Notes under the pieces: model-generated
What the model was told of the DNA's origin: nothing
The model's input: the letters and a program-made list of their open reading frames with translations, nothing else
Databases searched by the model: none
Shown here: piece by piece, positions 53,041 through 61,977 of the stretch
Numbering within the stretch: the stretch's first letter is position 1
Layout: the number at the start of each line of letters is the position of its first letter
NCBI GenBank assembly: GCA_965247525.1
Contig: OZ252015.1
Location: forward strand, 372,001 to 436,000
Length of the DNA: 64,000 bases
Direction of reading: 5' to 3'
DNA from: JAZKID01 sp965247525
Lineage (GTDB): Bacteria > Pseudomonadota > Alphaproteobacteria > Rhizobiales > UBA4765
Made by a program: the position numbers and the translations under genes

Positions 53041-54768
53041 TTAATTCACCGTCACAACGCAATCGCCACCGGCTGATTTTAGCTTTGTGCACAAAGCGCT
53101 GGCTTCATCACGGGTGTTTAAGGGGCCAACGCGAACACGGTAATAGGTACCCTTGGTGCCCAGTTCAACTGGCTTGATCGATGACGCATAGCCTGCAAGC
53201 ACTTGCGGGTACTTGTTCTGGATGCTTGTAAAAGAGGCCTGTGCCGACGCCTGATTGCGCTGCGAAGACAATTGCACGACATAACCACCACCGTTAATGG
53301 TTGTAACAGGCTTTGCCGCTGGCTGTGTCGGCGTCGCATTTGCCACCACACGAGGCGGTTTGGCCGGTGTCGCTTGGACAGGAGGCGCTGGCGTATTGTC
53401 GACCGGATCGCCATCAACTGAGGCAATTTCTGATTCTTCCGCGGCCGATGGTGCCGTCGTCTGCGCGGGGTTAGACGTATTACGTGCAAAATTTTGCGGA
53501 TCGGCAACCGTTGGCGCAGCTGTTGCAGCCAAAGGCGGCGCCTGCGTATTGGTGACAGGCGGCGAAACCGTTTGCGGTGAAACAGCTGCAGCAGCTGATG
53601 GAACTGTCTCCAAAGTTCCGTCCGGTTTCACGCGAATTGTCGTAGTTGTAACGGAGCGAGGAGCATCAAGGGTAGATGACGGATTTGCTGTTGAAGAGCC
53701 ATTGCCTGCATTAAGCGTATCAACAGGCTGCTCTTCACGGGACACAACCTGCTCATTGTCGGCCTCGTCCGCAGCGTTGCCAAGCCGATCGTAGATCAGC
53801 TTGCTGTTGGAAGGCGTGGCAGCCTGTTCACCGGGTGCAATTTTCACGGGGGTCGTATCCGCATTGACGACAAGCGCTTCACCGTCGGAGGGCGCACTAC
53901 GCCAGCTGTAAAGAAGCGCCGCAATAACAGCTATAAAAACAAGTCCGCTAACAGCAGCAATCGTGACAATTCCGCTGCGAGGCTTGCGATCTGACAAATA
54001 AGCAGGAGCTGGTTCTTCGTAATAATCCGGCTCAACTTTGTCATAGTTGGTCGTGTCGTCGTCAACCTTGAAATCAAAATCAAAATTATCAGCGCGGCTT
54101 TCAAAATCATTGGTGGTTGCGGCTTCGTAAAGCGGCGCATCAGCAGCGATTGTGTCATCAGGATAATCAAAAGACTTTGAAACGGGCTTCCAGTCATCAT
54201 TGTAATCAGAAACAGGCGCCTGTTTGGTCACGGGTGTTTGTGTGAATGCAGCACTTGGGGAAACAGAACTTGGGGTAACAGGACTTGGTACGAAAGGTTT
54301 AGATGTGTAAGCGGGGCTGGTGGAAAAAGGGGTTTCACGCGGGGCCGGTATTGCGCTTGCCGAAAAAGTTGAACCATAAACGGGCGCGGGTGTAGGTGCT
54401 GACGTCACTGGAGGAAAAACGGGTGGTTTTTCAGCTTTCCTCTCTTGCGACTTACCGGAGCTTTTTTCCTCTAGCGCGCGGAACGCCGCCTCAAATTCGT
54501 CTTCATTGATACCGACAAAAGCATTGATTTTTTGGTCGGTGACAGTGTCTTTCGTCGCCGCAGCATCGAACCCGTCCTGACCTTTAACTGGAGCATTTCC
54601 TGAAAGAGGCTGGCGAAAAGCTGGAGACTGTGCCGGTGCAGGGTTGGAAGCGGCCGTTGTGCGGCCGACGATGCGCTCAAGTTCCGCCAAAGGATCGTCC
54701 AGACGCGCTTGGGTGTCATTTCCACCGCTTGATGGCCAGTTGGATCGGCGAATTGGCGTATCGTTCAT
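53041..54768 (-). CDS. SPOR-domain membrane protein
   Basis: 575 residues from ATG 54768. A cytosolic Pro/Ser/Ala-rich part (~260 residues) contains one conserved-looking motif with EDEFEAAFRALEE. One membrane helix (IVTIAAVSGLVFIAVIAALLY) follows, then a periplasmic Pro/Thr/Ala linker and a C-terminal SPOR domain (GGYVVQLSSQRNQASAQASF ... YYRVRVGPLNTRDEASALC). SPOR domains bind denuded septal peptidoglycan, suggesting a division role. The position between argS and nagZ is common in alphaproteobacteria. Confidence 0.9.
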   Translation of the reverse strand: MNDTPIRRSNWPSSGGNDTQARLDDPLAELERIVGRTTAASNPAPAQSPAFRQPLSGNAPVKGQDGFDAAATKDTVTDQKINAFVGINEDEFEAAFRALEEKSSGKSQERKAEKPPVFPPVTSAPTPAPVYGSTFSASAIPAPRETPFSTSPAYTSKPFVPSPVTPSSVSPSAAFTQTPVTKQAPVSDYNDDWKPVSKSFDYPDDTIAADAPLYEAATTNDFESRADNFDFDFKVDDDTTNYDKVEPDYYEEPAPAYLSDRKPRSGIVTIAAVSGLVFIAVIAALLYSWRSAPSDGEALVVNADTTPVKIAPGEQAATPSNSKLIYDRLGNAADEADNEQVVSREEQPVDTLNAGNGSSTANPSSTLDAPRSVTTTTIRVKPDGTLETVPSAAAAVSPQTVSPPVTNTQAPPLAATAAPTVADPQNFARNTSNPAQTTAPSAAEESEIASVDGDPVDNTPAPPVQATPAKPPRVVANATPTQPAAKPVTTINGGGYVVQLSSQRNQASAQASFTSIQNKYPQVLAGYASSIKPVELGTKGTYYRVRVGPLNTRDEASALCTKLKSAGGDCVVTVN

Positions 54769-54796
54769 TTCATGACCTTTCGACTCAAATCTAAGT

Positions 54797-56569
54797 TTAG
54801 CGCATTTCTTGCGGAGCAGAGACACCTAAAATGCGTAGTCCAGATGCAATAACACCCTTAAAAGCCTGTAAAAGAGCCAAATGTGCTATAGTCCAAGCTT
54901 CATCATCGGCTTTTATGAACCGCAAATGCGGCATATCTTTGCCTTTATTCCAAAGACTATGGAAGGTACTTGCAAGATCATAAAGGTAAAACGCAAGTCG
55001 ATGCGGCTCTTTCGCAGTGGCTGATGAGGTAATCAGCCGCGGATAAAAACTCATTTTCTTAATCAAATCTATTTCTGCACTGTCTGCAATCAACCCAAGA
55101 TCAGCACTTTCAAACGACTGAACGTCTTCAAGCATCGGCAATGCTTGTGCGGCCTGTTTTGACACCGAATGCACGCGGGCATGCGCATATTGGACGTAGA
55201 AAACCGGATTGTCCTTCGATTGCTCCACAACTTTTGCAAGATCAAAGTCCAGCGGCGCATCGTTTTTGCGCATGAGCATCATGAAACGAATGGCATCACG
55301 CCCCACTTCATCGATGACTTCGCGCAATGTTACAAAATCGCCAGAGCGTTTTGACATTTTCACAGGCTCGCCATTGCGCATCAGCTTGACAAGTTGTGCA
55401 AGACGCACATCAAGCACGCCCTGCCCTTTGGTCATTGCTTTTACCGCGGCCTGCATGCGTTTGACATAGCCACCATGGTCCGCACCCCAAACATTGATGA
55501 GATGACTTGCGGCAGGAGCATCGCCCTCGCCTTCAAATTTTTTGAGATGGTAGGCAATATCTGTTGCGAAATACGTAAAACTACCGTCCGATTTCATCAG
55601 TGGCCGGTCGACATCGTCGCCAAAATCGGTCGCACGAAACAAGGTCTGAGTTCGCTCTTCCCAATCGTCGTCAACCGCACCTTTCGGGCGTGGCAACACG
55701 CCCTCATAAATCACGCCCTGCTGACGTAAATGCTCAATCGCGCTTTTAACGCGGCCATCATCGACAAGTTTGCGCTCGGAATAGAATACATCCTGCACAA
55801 TGCCGATCTGGGCAAGGTCATCGCGGATCATTTGCATCATCGCCCTGATTGAAAAATCGCGTACGGGAGCGAGCCACTCACTCTCAGTTTTTTGCAAAAG
55901 CGATGCGCCAAATTTGTCTTTTAGGCCAACGCCAACATCAACGAGATAATCTCCGGGATAAAGTCCTTGAGGGATGTCACCGATATCTTCGCCATTCGCC
56001 TCGCGGTAGCGAAGAAAAGCAGAGCGCGCCAGCACATCAACCTGTGCGCCCGCATCATTGATGTAATATTCACGAACAACATTCTGGCCGGACGCTTCCA
56101 CAAGATTGGCCAGCGCATCGCCAAAAACCGCGCCGCGCCCGTGCCCGACATGTAATGGCCCCGTCGGATTGGCCGACACATATTCAATATTGGTAGTGGT
56201 GTTTTGTTGTAAAGGTTGTTTTTCAATTGTGCCATAGGCTTCGCCTGACGCGATGATGGCTTTCAAAACATCTTGCCAGAATTTTACAGTAAAGGTCATA
56301 TTGACGAAGCCTGCACCCGCAACCTCGACTTTTTCAATGTCAGTCTCTGCCTTGAACTTTTCAGCAAGTTTTTCAGCAAGCTCTTTTGGCGGGCGTGATA
56401 GCTGTTTTGCCATCATCATGCAAATGTTTGTGGTGACGTCGCCATGGCTCTGGTCTTTGGTGAATTCAACACTGTTTAATTTCACCGAGCTGGCATCGGC
56501 GCCGATGTCTTTGCACACAGCTTCAAAATGCCGAGCAGTGCGTAAATTTAAATCATCTAAAATATTCAT
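54797..56569 (-). CDS. argS: Arginyl-tRNA synthetase
   Basis: 590 residues from ATG 56569. Class I. The HIGH-type motif is NPTGPLHVGHGRGAVFGDAL and the KMSKS region is GEPVKMSKRSGDFVTL. An N-terminal Arg-tRNA-specific domain and a DALR anticodon-binding domain complete it. 25 bases after dgt, 28 before the SPOR gene. Confidence 0.97.
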   Translation of the reverse strand: MNILDDLNLRTARHFEAVCKDIGADASSVKLNSVEFTKDQSHGDVTTNICMMMAKQLSRPPKELAEKLAEKFKAETDIEKVEVAGAGFVNMTFTVKFWQDVLKAIIASGEAYGTIEKQPLQQNTTTNIEYVSANPTGPLHVGHGRGAVFGDALANLVEASGQNVVREYYINDAGAQVDVLARSAFLRYREANGEDIGDIPQGLYPGDYLVDVGVGLKDKFGASLLQKTESEWLAPVRDFSIRAMMQMIRDDLAQIGIVQDVFYSERKLVDDGRVKSAIEHLRQQGVIYEGVLPRPKGAVDDDWEERTQTLFRATDFGDDVDRPLMKSDGSFTYFATDIAYHLKKFEGEGDAPAASHLINVWGADHGGYVKRMQAAVKAMTKGQGVLDVRLAQLVKLMRNGEPVKMSKRSGDFVTLREVIDEVGRDAIRFMMLMRKNDAPLDFDLAKVVEQSKDNPVFYVQYAHARVHSVSKQAAQALPMLEDVQSFESADLGLIADSAEIDLIKKMSFYPRLITSSATAKEPHRLAFYLYDLASTFHSLWNKGKDMPHLRFIKADDEAWTIAHLALLQAFKGVIASGLRILGVSAPQEMR

Positions 56570-56594
56570 GGCCGATCTTTCAACGCAAACGAGA

Positions 56595-57776
56595 CTAATT
56601 TCTAGCCAATCGTGCGCTTTCCTGCAATGCAAATCGATCTGTCATCCCGGCGATAAAGTCACAGATACGACGTGCTTTTTTTACACTCGTTGCGTTCAAA
56701 AGGCCTTGCTGCCAGTCTTCCGGTAAAAGCGCAGTGTTTGCAAAATAAACTTCGAAAAGGCGCGAAAGATTAAGCTTGGCTGCATTCATCGATGACATGA
56801 CACGTTCATGGCGATACATTTTGGCCCGCAAAAATTGTTTAAGATCGGCTTCTTCAGTTTGCATACGCTCCGAAAAAGCAATGACAGGCGACTTTGCTTT
56901 TCGCACATCATCAGCGCCAGAGCCGGACAATTTCGACAGCCGTGAGCGCGATGTATCAATTGCATCTTCAATCAGCCGTGTAATTAATCGCCGTGTAACT
57001 TCATGCTGGCGCCGAAATGGCTCCAATGCGGAATACCGCTCATCGACTTCACGCACGATCGATTGCCCAAGCAATGTTTCTTTCAAATCATCGACCTGAA
57101 AAAGACCAGCACGCAAAGCATCGTCGACATCGTGCGCGTCATAGGCAATATCGTCGGCAATTGCTGCAGCTTGCGCCTCGGCCGAAGCAAAGCTCCATAG
57201 CCACAAATCCTGCACTTGGTCATAAGCCTGCAGTGCGTGAGGAAGGTCGGACACTTGCATATCGCCAGTCAGCAAAGGGCCATTATGCTTTACAAGTCCT
57301 TCAAGCGTTTCCCAACACAGATTAAGCCCATCAAAATCTGCATAAGCACGCTCCAGTTTGGTCACGACGCGCAGCGATTGGGCGTTGTGGTCGAAACCAC
57401 CAAAATCTTTCATGCATTCGTTTAGAGCGGTTTCGCCGGCATGACCAAATGGCGGGTGGCCAAGATCATGCGACAGCGCCAGCGCCTCGGCCAGGTCTTC
57501 ATCAAGACCAAGGGCACGCGAGATTGACCGGGCAATTTGTGCGACTTCGATCGTGTGGGTCAGGCGCGTGCGGTAATGGTCGCCCTCATCGTAAATAAAA
57601 ACCTGCGTTTTGTCTTTCAGACGACGAAAAGCGCGAGAATGGATAATGCGGTCGCGATCACGCTGAAATGGCGTACGGGTGCGGCTTTCAGGCTCCGCAA
57701 TAACCCGCCCGCGCGAACAGGAAGCGTCACTGGCAAAAATTTTTCCAGCTTGCGGGTTATAAAGATCGTGTTTCAT
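56595..57776 (-). CDS. dgt: Deoxyguanosinetriphosphate triphosphohydrolase-like protein
   Basis: 393 residues. An HD-domain enzyme. Metal ligands are in RLTHTIEVAQIARSI and SHDLGHPPFGHAGE, with a later Asp in AAIADDIAYDAHDVDD. DGTPase type 2 proteins cleave dNTPs to nucleoside and triphosphate; activity differs between members. I take ATG 57776, which gives the normal N-terminal length; starts at 57797 or 57803 are possible. It is divergent from erpA. Confidence 0.92.
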   Translation of the reverse strand: MKHDLYNPQAGKIFASDASCSRGRVIAEPESRTRTPFQRDRDRIIHSRAFRRLKDKTQVFIYDEGDHYRTRLTHTIEVAQIARSISRALGLDEDLAEALALSHDLGHPPFGHAGETALNECMKDFGGFDHNAQSLRVVTKLERAYADFDGLNLCWETLEGLVKHNGPLLTGDMQVSDLPHALQAYDQVQDLWLWSFASAEAQAAAIADDIAYDAHDVDDALRAGLFQVDDLKETLLGQSIVREVDERYSALEPFRRQHEVTRRLITRLIEDAIDTSRSRLSKLSGSGADDVRKAKSPVIAFSERMQTEEADLKQFLRAKMYRHERVMSSMNAAKLNLSRLFEVYFANTALLPEDWQQGLLNATSVKKARRICDFIAGMTDRFALQESARLARN

Positions 57777-57848
57777 GCTTGAGCTTTTGCCAGACATACC
57801 CATATTCTTATCACGACTGCGCAACCAGATAACGGGATCTTCAAGCTT

Positions 57849-58181
57849 ATGAACAGCCCAACTTTCACCATGACGGAGAGTGCCGCGACCCGAATTAAAA
57901 CAGTTCTTGCCAGTGAACCTGGTAAAACCGCTTTGCGCCTTGCTGTCTCAGGCGGCGGCTGCTCTGGCTTTCAATATGAGTTTTCTTTAGTGGACACGCG
58001 CGCGCCAGATGATCTTGCGATTGAAAAAAATGGAGCTCTTTTACTGATCGATGAGATATCGATGCAATATGTCGAAGGGTCGCAGCTCAACTATGTCAAT
58101 GAGCTGATGGGCGCTTTTTTTCGCGTTGACAATCCACAAGCCACGGCCTCTTGCGGCTGCGGCACAAGCTTTTCGATTTAA
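57849..58181 (+). CDS. erpA: Iron-sulfur cluster insertion protein, HesB/IscA/ErpA family
   Basis: 110 residues. The three cysteine ligands are in SGGGCSGFQYEF and SCGCGTSF. It delivers Fe-S clusters to apoproteins. Length is normal. It is divergent from dgt (72 bases) and is followed by xth at five bases. Confidence 0.93.
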   Translation: MNSPTFTMTESAATRIKTVLASEPGKTALRLAVSGGGCSGFQYEFSLVDTRAPDDLAIEKNGALLLIDEISMQYVEGSQLNYVNELMGAFFRVDNPQATASCGCGTSFSI

Positions 58182-58186
58182 TTCCG

Positions 58187-58969
58187 ATGCGAGTTGCAAC
58201 ATGGAATGTCAATTCTATACGCCAGCGTAGCGAGCATCTTCTCAGTTTTATCAAGGCACATGCCCCAGATGTTTTATGTCTTCAGGAATTGAAATGTCAG
58301 GAGGACACATTTCCCCGGCAGGCCTTTGAGGATCTTGGCTATAACATTGCACTGCAAGGCCAAAAAACATTTAATGGTGTTGCCATTCTAAGCAAGTTTC
58401 CGCTGGAAGATGTGAGAATCGGCCTGCCCGGCATGGAGCATGATCCGCAGGCACGCTATATTGAAGCACTTATTGCAACACCAAAAAACGCTTTTCGTAT
58501 TGCCTCCATCTATGCTCCGAACGGCAACCCGGTTGGAACAGAAAAATTCCCATACAAGCTTGACTGGCTTACAAAACTTCGTGCCCATGCGGCGATGCTT
58601 TTAAAGAATGAAGAGCCAATTGTTCTGGCAGGCGATTTTAACATCATACCCGAAGATATTGACGTTTATGATCCGAAAGGATGGCTTGGGGACGCGTTAT
58701 TTCAGCCCGAAAGCCGCGCTGCCTATCGTGCTCTCATAAATTTGGGATACACCGAAGCCTATCGCAGCGTTGCTCCTGCGGCACGCGCTTATACCTTCTG
58801 GGACTACACATCCGGGGCATGGCAGAAAGACAACGGCATCCGTATTGATTTTGCGTTTCTGTCGCCGCAGGCCGCCGATCTCCTGAATGCTGTCGAAATT
58901 GACAAAGCTCAGCGCAGCACTGAAAAACCTTCTGACCATGTGCCTGTGATCGTTGATCTCAATGCGTAA
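58187..58969 (+). CDS. xth: Exodeoxyribonuclease III
   Basis: 260 residues from ATG 58187. It cleaves at abasic sites and 3'-blocked ends in DNA repair. Active-site motifs: TWNVNSIRQR, CLQELKCQ, APNGNPVG, GDFNIIPEDIDVYDP and SDHVPVIVDL. Coupled to erpA by a five-base gap, so an erpA-xth unit is likely. Confidence 0.96.
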   Translation: MRVATWNVNSIRQRSEHLLSFIKAHAPDVLCLQELKCQEDTFPRQAFEDLGYNIALQGQKTFNGVAILSKFPLEDVRIGLPGMEHDPQARYIEALIATPKNAFRIASIYAPNGNPVGTEKFPYKLDWLTKLRAHAAMLLKNEEPIVLAGDFNIIPEDIDVYDPKGWLGDALFQPESRAAYRALINLGYTEAYRSVAPAARAYTFWDYTSGAWQKDNGIRIDFAFLSPQAADLLNAVEIDKAQRSTEKPSDHVPVIVDLNA

Positions 58970-59069
58970 AACTTGAGACATTAACTAAACACTTTGTTTT
59001 CATTCGCTTTCATTACCAAACCAATTCATAGTTTCTGTAATATTAAAAACCAATTTTGAGAGTCATTTT

Positions 59070-60272
59070 ATGTCAAGCGTTACATTGGGCAGCCAGTCCC
59101 TCGGCAATGGGCAAACCATCAAAGCCCAACTCGATGATGGCATCATGATCATTTCATACAGTGGAAAAAAAGACCACGACATGACCGATGCAGAACGTAT
59201 TGGCTACATGAAGTTTATGGACGCAATGACGGAAGCGCGCTCAAAGAAAACACCCGGCTCTGATTTTTTACGCAAAAATGTCGCCATTGTTAAGGAGATG
59301 ACTGAAAAACTCACAAAAGAAACGGGCAGCATTGATAAGGCTTATTTGTCGCGGATGAAAGATCCGAACCTTCAGCCACGAGAATTTGTTTATTCCGGCG
59401 ACAAACCTTCACTTTCAGAAAAGCTTGCCGACAGCAATGAAGACAAAACGGTTGCACCATCAACAATTTCAAAAAAAGATACTCCACCAACGGATATGTC
59501 GGACGAGACGGCCAATGCCGAAAAGCCAACCGCGCCTGTTAAAGCCAGTACAGACGTTGCCAAGAAGCAGGAAAAACCATCGTCTGTATCTGTAACGCCT
59601 CAACCAACTCAGACACCGGTGAAAGTGACGCAAACAGTTGCCAACACAACGCAAACCAGTTCCGGATTTCGCAATCTTGGCGACCCGTTCAGCAGTGGCT
59701 ATCACGCCAACCTTATGAGCAATATCAACTGGGTCAAAACGGCAGATAAATTCACAAACTACCCTGACCATGTCAAAATTGCGCTCGGCTATCTCGGACT
59801 GAAAGAAGTGCCTGGCAACGGCAATAACGAAGAGCTGATTAAAATTGCTGAATCAATCGGCCTGACCAATTTTGATGACAGCCAGACATGGTGTGCCGTG
59901 TTTGCAAATTATGTGGCGAAACAAATTCTAGGCGACAAGTTTATTGCGCCTCTCAACAATCGCACAGTGAATCTAGAGCAATTTGGTCGAAAGATTGACG
60001 ATAGCTCACAGATTCACGCTTATGACTGGCTGTTCTTCTTGAACAACCCCGCCCATGGCGGCATCTTTCTGGGTTATGACAAGCAAGGCAACTATATGGT
60101 TCTAGGTGGCAACCAAAATGATGAAGTGAACATCATGCGCATTCCAGCCTCAAGCCCAAAACCTCAAATTCGCCGCATGTTTGAAAATGTTCAGGGCAGC
60201 GAAAACATTGCATTTTCAGCACGGCCTGAGCTTTCTCGTTTTGTCGTCGGCAGCGACGCAAGTTATACTTAA
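59070..60272 (+). CDS. TIGR02594-like cysteine peptidase/amidase with long N-terminus
   Basis: 400 residues. The last ~170 match the TIGR02594 (NlpC/P60-like papain fold) family: Cys275 in DSQTWCAVFANYVAKQ, His329 in PAHGGIFLGY and the VLGGNQNDEVNI motif, giving a plausible Cys-His-Asn triad. Family members are cell-wall amidases in phages and secretion-linked loci. The first ~200 residues are Lys/Thr/Pro/Asp-rich, with no signal peptide. It is followed by a GTG-started unknown gene 11 bases away. The target is not known. Confidence 0.78.
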   Translation: MSSVTLGSQSLGNGQTIKAQLDDGIMIISYSGKKDHDMTDAERIGYMKFMDAMTEARSKKTPGSDFLRKNVAIVKEMTEKLTKETGSIDKAYLSRMKDPNLQPREFVYSGDKPSLSEKLADSNEDKTVAPSTISKKDTPPTDMSDETANAEKPTAPVKASTDVAKKQEKPSSVSVTPQPTQTPVKVTQTVANTTQTSSGFRNLGDPFSSGYHANLMSNINWVKTADKFTNYPDHVKIALGYLGLKEVPGNGNNEELIKIAESIGLTNFDDSQTWCAVFANYVAKQILGDKFIAPLNNRTVNLEQFGRKIDDSSQIHAYDWLFFLNNPAHGGIFLGYDKQGNYMVLGGNQNDEVNIMRIPASSPKPQIRRMFENVQGSENIAFSARPELSRFVVGSDASYT

Positions 60273-60283
60273 AGGATAATATT

Positions 60284-61030
60284 GTGACCGATATTTCAAA
60301 ACGCATCGAAGTTAAAGTTGGTGATAAAATAATCACTGATTACACGACGAAAGATCTGGGTAGTGGTGACTTTGAAATCATTCTTGCGGAGCATTATCAT
60401 TACAAAAAGCATTTAACAGTTCATCTGGAAGATTGCGTTCCCTGTGATACAGACAAACCAGAGCCTAAACCCAAACCTACGAAAACGCCTTCCAACACAA
60501 TTTCATTCAATGAAGATTACAGCGAGCCTAATCTTGACAATTACGATTTGAAAGACCCCTGTTTTAAAGTCTGCACACAACCTCTGCTTGATAAATACAA
60601 AGAAGCAATACCAAAAGCTGTGAAGCGGTTGAAAGAGAATGACGGCAGTATTACTGCCGAAGATTGGGGCGCACTTTTAATTGTCAACGATCTTTACCGC
60701 ACAGAAAAAAATCCATTGTTTGCCCGTGATGGTGAAACACCAAAAGCCCTCGACGAGAAATCGCGTTTTCTGGCAGTTCCATCTTCTGGTGAATTAAAAA
60801 ACACACTGATGCGTTATTCACATTGGGATGCGACACTCGACGCTTTGGGGCTTGGCAAATACAAAGGCAAAATGCGCCCTGACGGTGTTAGCAATTCGCA
60901 CTATTACAATGGCATGACATTTGAAACAGGCGTGCCTGTTTTGCTCAGCCTGATCCACAAAGATCTTGGAAAAAAGGCGGACGGCTTGTCAGATGTTCAA
61001 GTTTTGAAGCTTGCCGGAGCAAAAATCTAG
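60284..61030 (+). CDS. Hypothetical protein, 248 aa, partner of the preceding hydrolase
   Basis: I do not recognise a family. The start is GTG with AAAGGA seven bases before it. It has a small beta-rich N-terminus, CVPC near residue 52, a Lys/Pro linker (KPEPKPKPTKTPS) and a C-terminal globular domain with a CFKVC pair. No signal peptide or membrane segment. The tight spacing suggests joint work with the hydrolase, for example as a structural partner or an immunity-type protein. It meets the convergent Sel1 gene with no gap. Confidence 0.72.
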   Translation: MTDISKRIEVKVGDKIITDYTTKDLGSGDFEIILAEHYHYKKHLTVHLEDCVPCDTDKPEPKPKPTKTPSNTISFNEDYSEPNLDNYDLKDPCFKVCTQPLLDKYKEAIPKAVKRLKENDGSITAEDWGALLIVNDLYRTEKNPLFARDGETPKALDEKSRFLAVPSSGELKNTLMRYSHWDATLDALGLGKYKGKMRPDGVSNSHYYNGMTFETGVPVLLSLIHKDLGKKADGLSDVQVLKLAGAKI

Positions 61031-61876
61031 TTATTTCGCGTTCTGCTGTTCCCATCGCCGCACGTAAGTTGCAGCCTTCATGCGCTCGTCATCGCTAGCG
61101 AGCGTGTAAGCATCTTCGAATGAAGTCGCGATCCAGCTGTCAGTTGCGGGCTGCATTTTGTTGCGGGCGATCGAGAGCCACATGAGCCCTTCAATACGTC
61201 CGCGTGATGTATCCGCGTTGGAAAAAAGAACATCGCCTAACTTAGCCTGCGCTTCCACATGTCCTTTTTCGGCGGCATTGCGCAGCCAGTTCACACCAAG
61301 CCGCACATTTTTCTCTATGCCTTCGCCTTCCAAACACATAAGGCCCAATTGATATTGCGCATCCTGGTCGCCAAATACCGAAGCGGCCTGGTAATACATT
61401 TTCCATGCCTGCTCGTTGTCACGTGTGTGAAAAGCACCGCCCGGAACGCCATTGTGGTAATACGTGCCAAGCTCCAGAAATGCTTTTCCGGCAAGCTGAC
61501 CCTGCAATGTGCCCGGCTCATCATCGGCATGGTCATCAATAAGTTTTTTAAACCATTTAAATGCAGCCGCATCATCGCGGGTGACACCCTTCCCGTCAGC
61601 ATACATGCGGCCCAAACGCCATTGCGCGACGGCGTGGCCCTGCTCGGCAGCGCTGGTCCAGAGCTTAACGGCCAATGTCGTATCACCAGCACGGTAGGCT
61701 TTCGCACCAAGCTTTACATTTTCTGCGGGTGTCGATTCGCTTTGCGTATCTTTGCCTTCAATAACAGGATCAATTGTCTCAATTGCATAAGCCATGTGTA
61801 AAGGCGTAAAAAGCGTGACTGCGGCACACAACGCAGACATATGCCAAAAGCTTTTAAGCCATTTGCAATTTCTCAT
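61031..61876 (-). CDS. Sel1-repeat (SLR) periplasmic protein
   Basis: 281 residues. A signal peptide (SFWHMSALCAAVTLFTPLHMAYA) precedes about five Sel1-like repeats, clear in AVAQWRLGRMYADGKGVTRDDAAAFKWFKKL and QYQLGLMCLEGEGIEKNVRLGVNWLRNAAEKGH. Such proteins scaffold interactions in the envelope. It follows valS by about 100 bases on the same strand. Confidence 0.9.
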   Translation of the reverse strand: MRNCKWLKSFWHMSALCAAVTLFTPLHMAYAIETIDPVIEGKDTQSESTPAENVKLGAKAYRAGDTTLAVKLWTSAAEQGHAVAQWRLGRMYADGKGVTRDDAAAFKWFKKLIDDHADDEPGTLQGQLAGKAFLELGTYYHNGVPGGAFHTRDNEQAWKMYYQAASVFGDQDAQYQLGLMCLEGEGIEKNVRLGVNWLRNAAEKGHVEAQAKLGDVLFSNADTSRGRIEGLMWLSIARNKMQPATDSWIATSFEDAYTLASDDERMKAATYVRRWEQQNAK

Positions 61877-61977
61877 CGCTGAAAAGTGCCTGAATGTTGA
61901 GACAAGGTGGCCCGCCTATGGTGAAACCCCATATGTGACTGTTTTTCATGGCAAAATCGAGGCGTCAGGTTTTGGGA

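Noticed and set aside
53297..53794. 165-residue plus-strand frame in the SPOR gene
   Set aside because: It is antisense to the Pro/Thr/Ala linker and follows its base bias.
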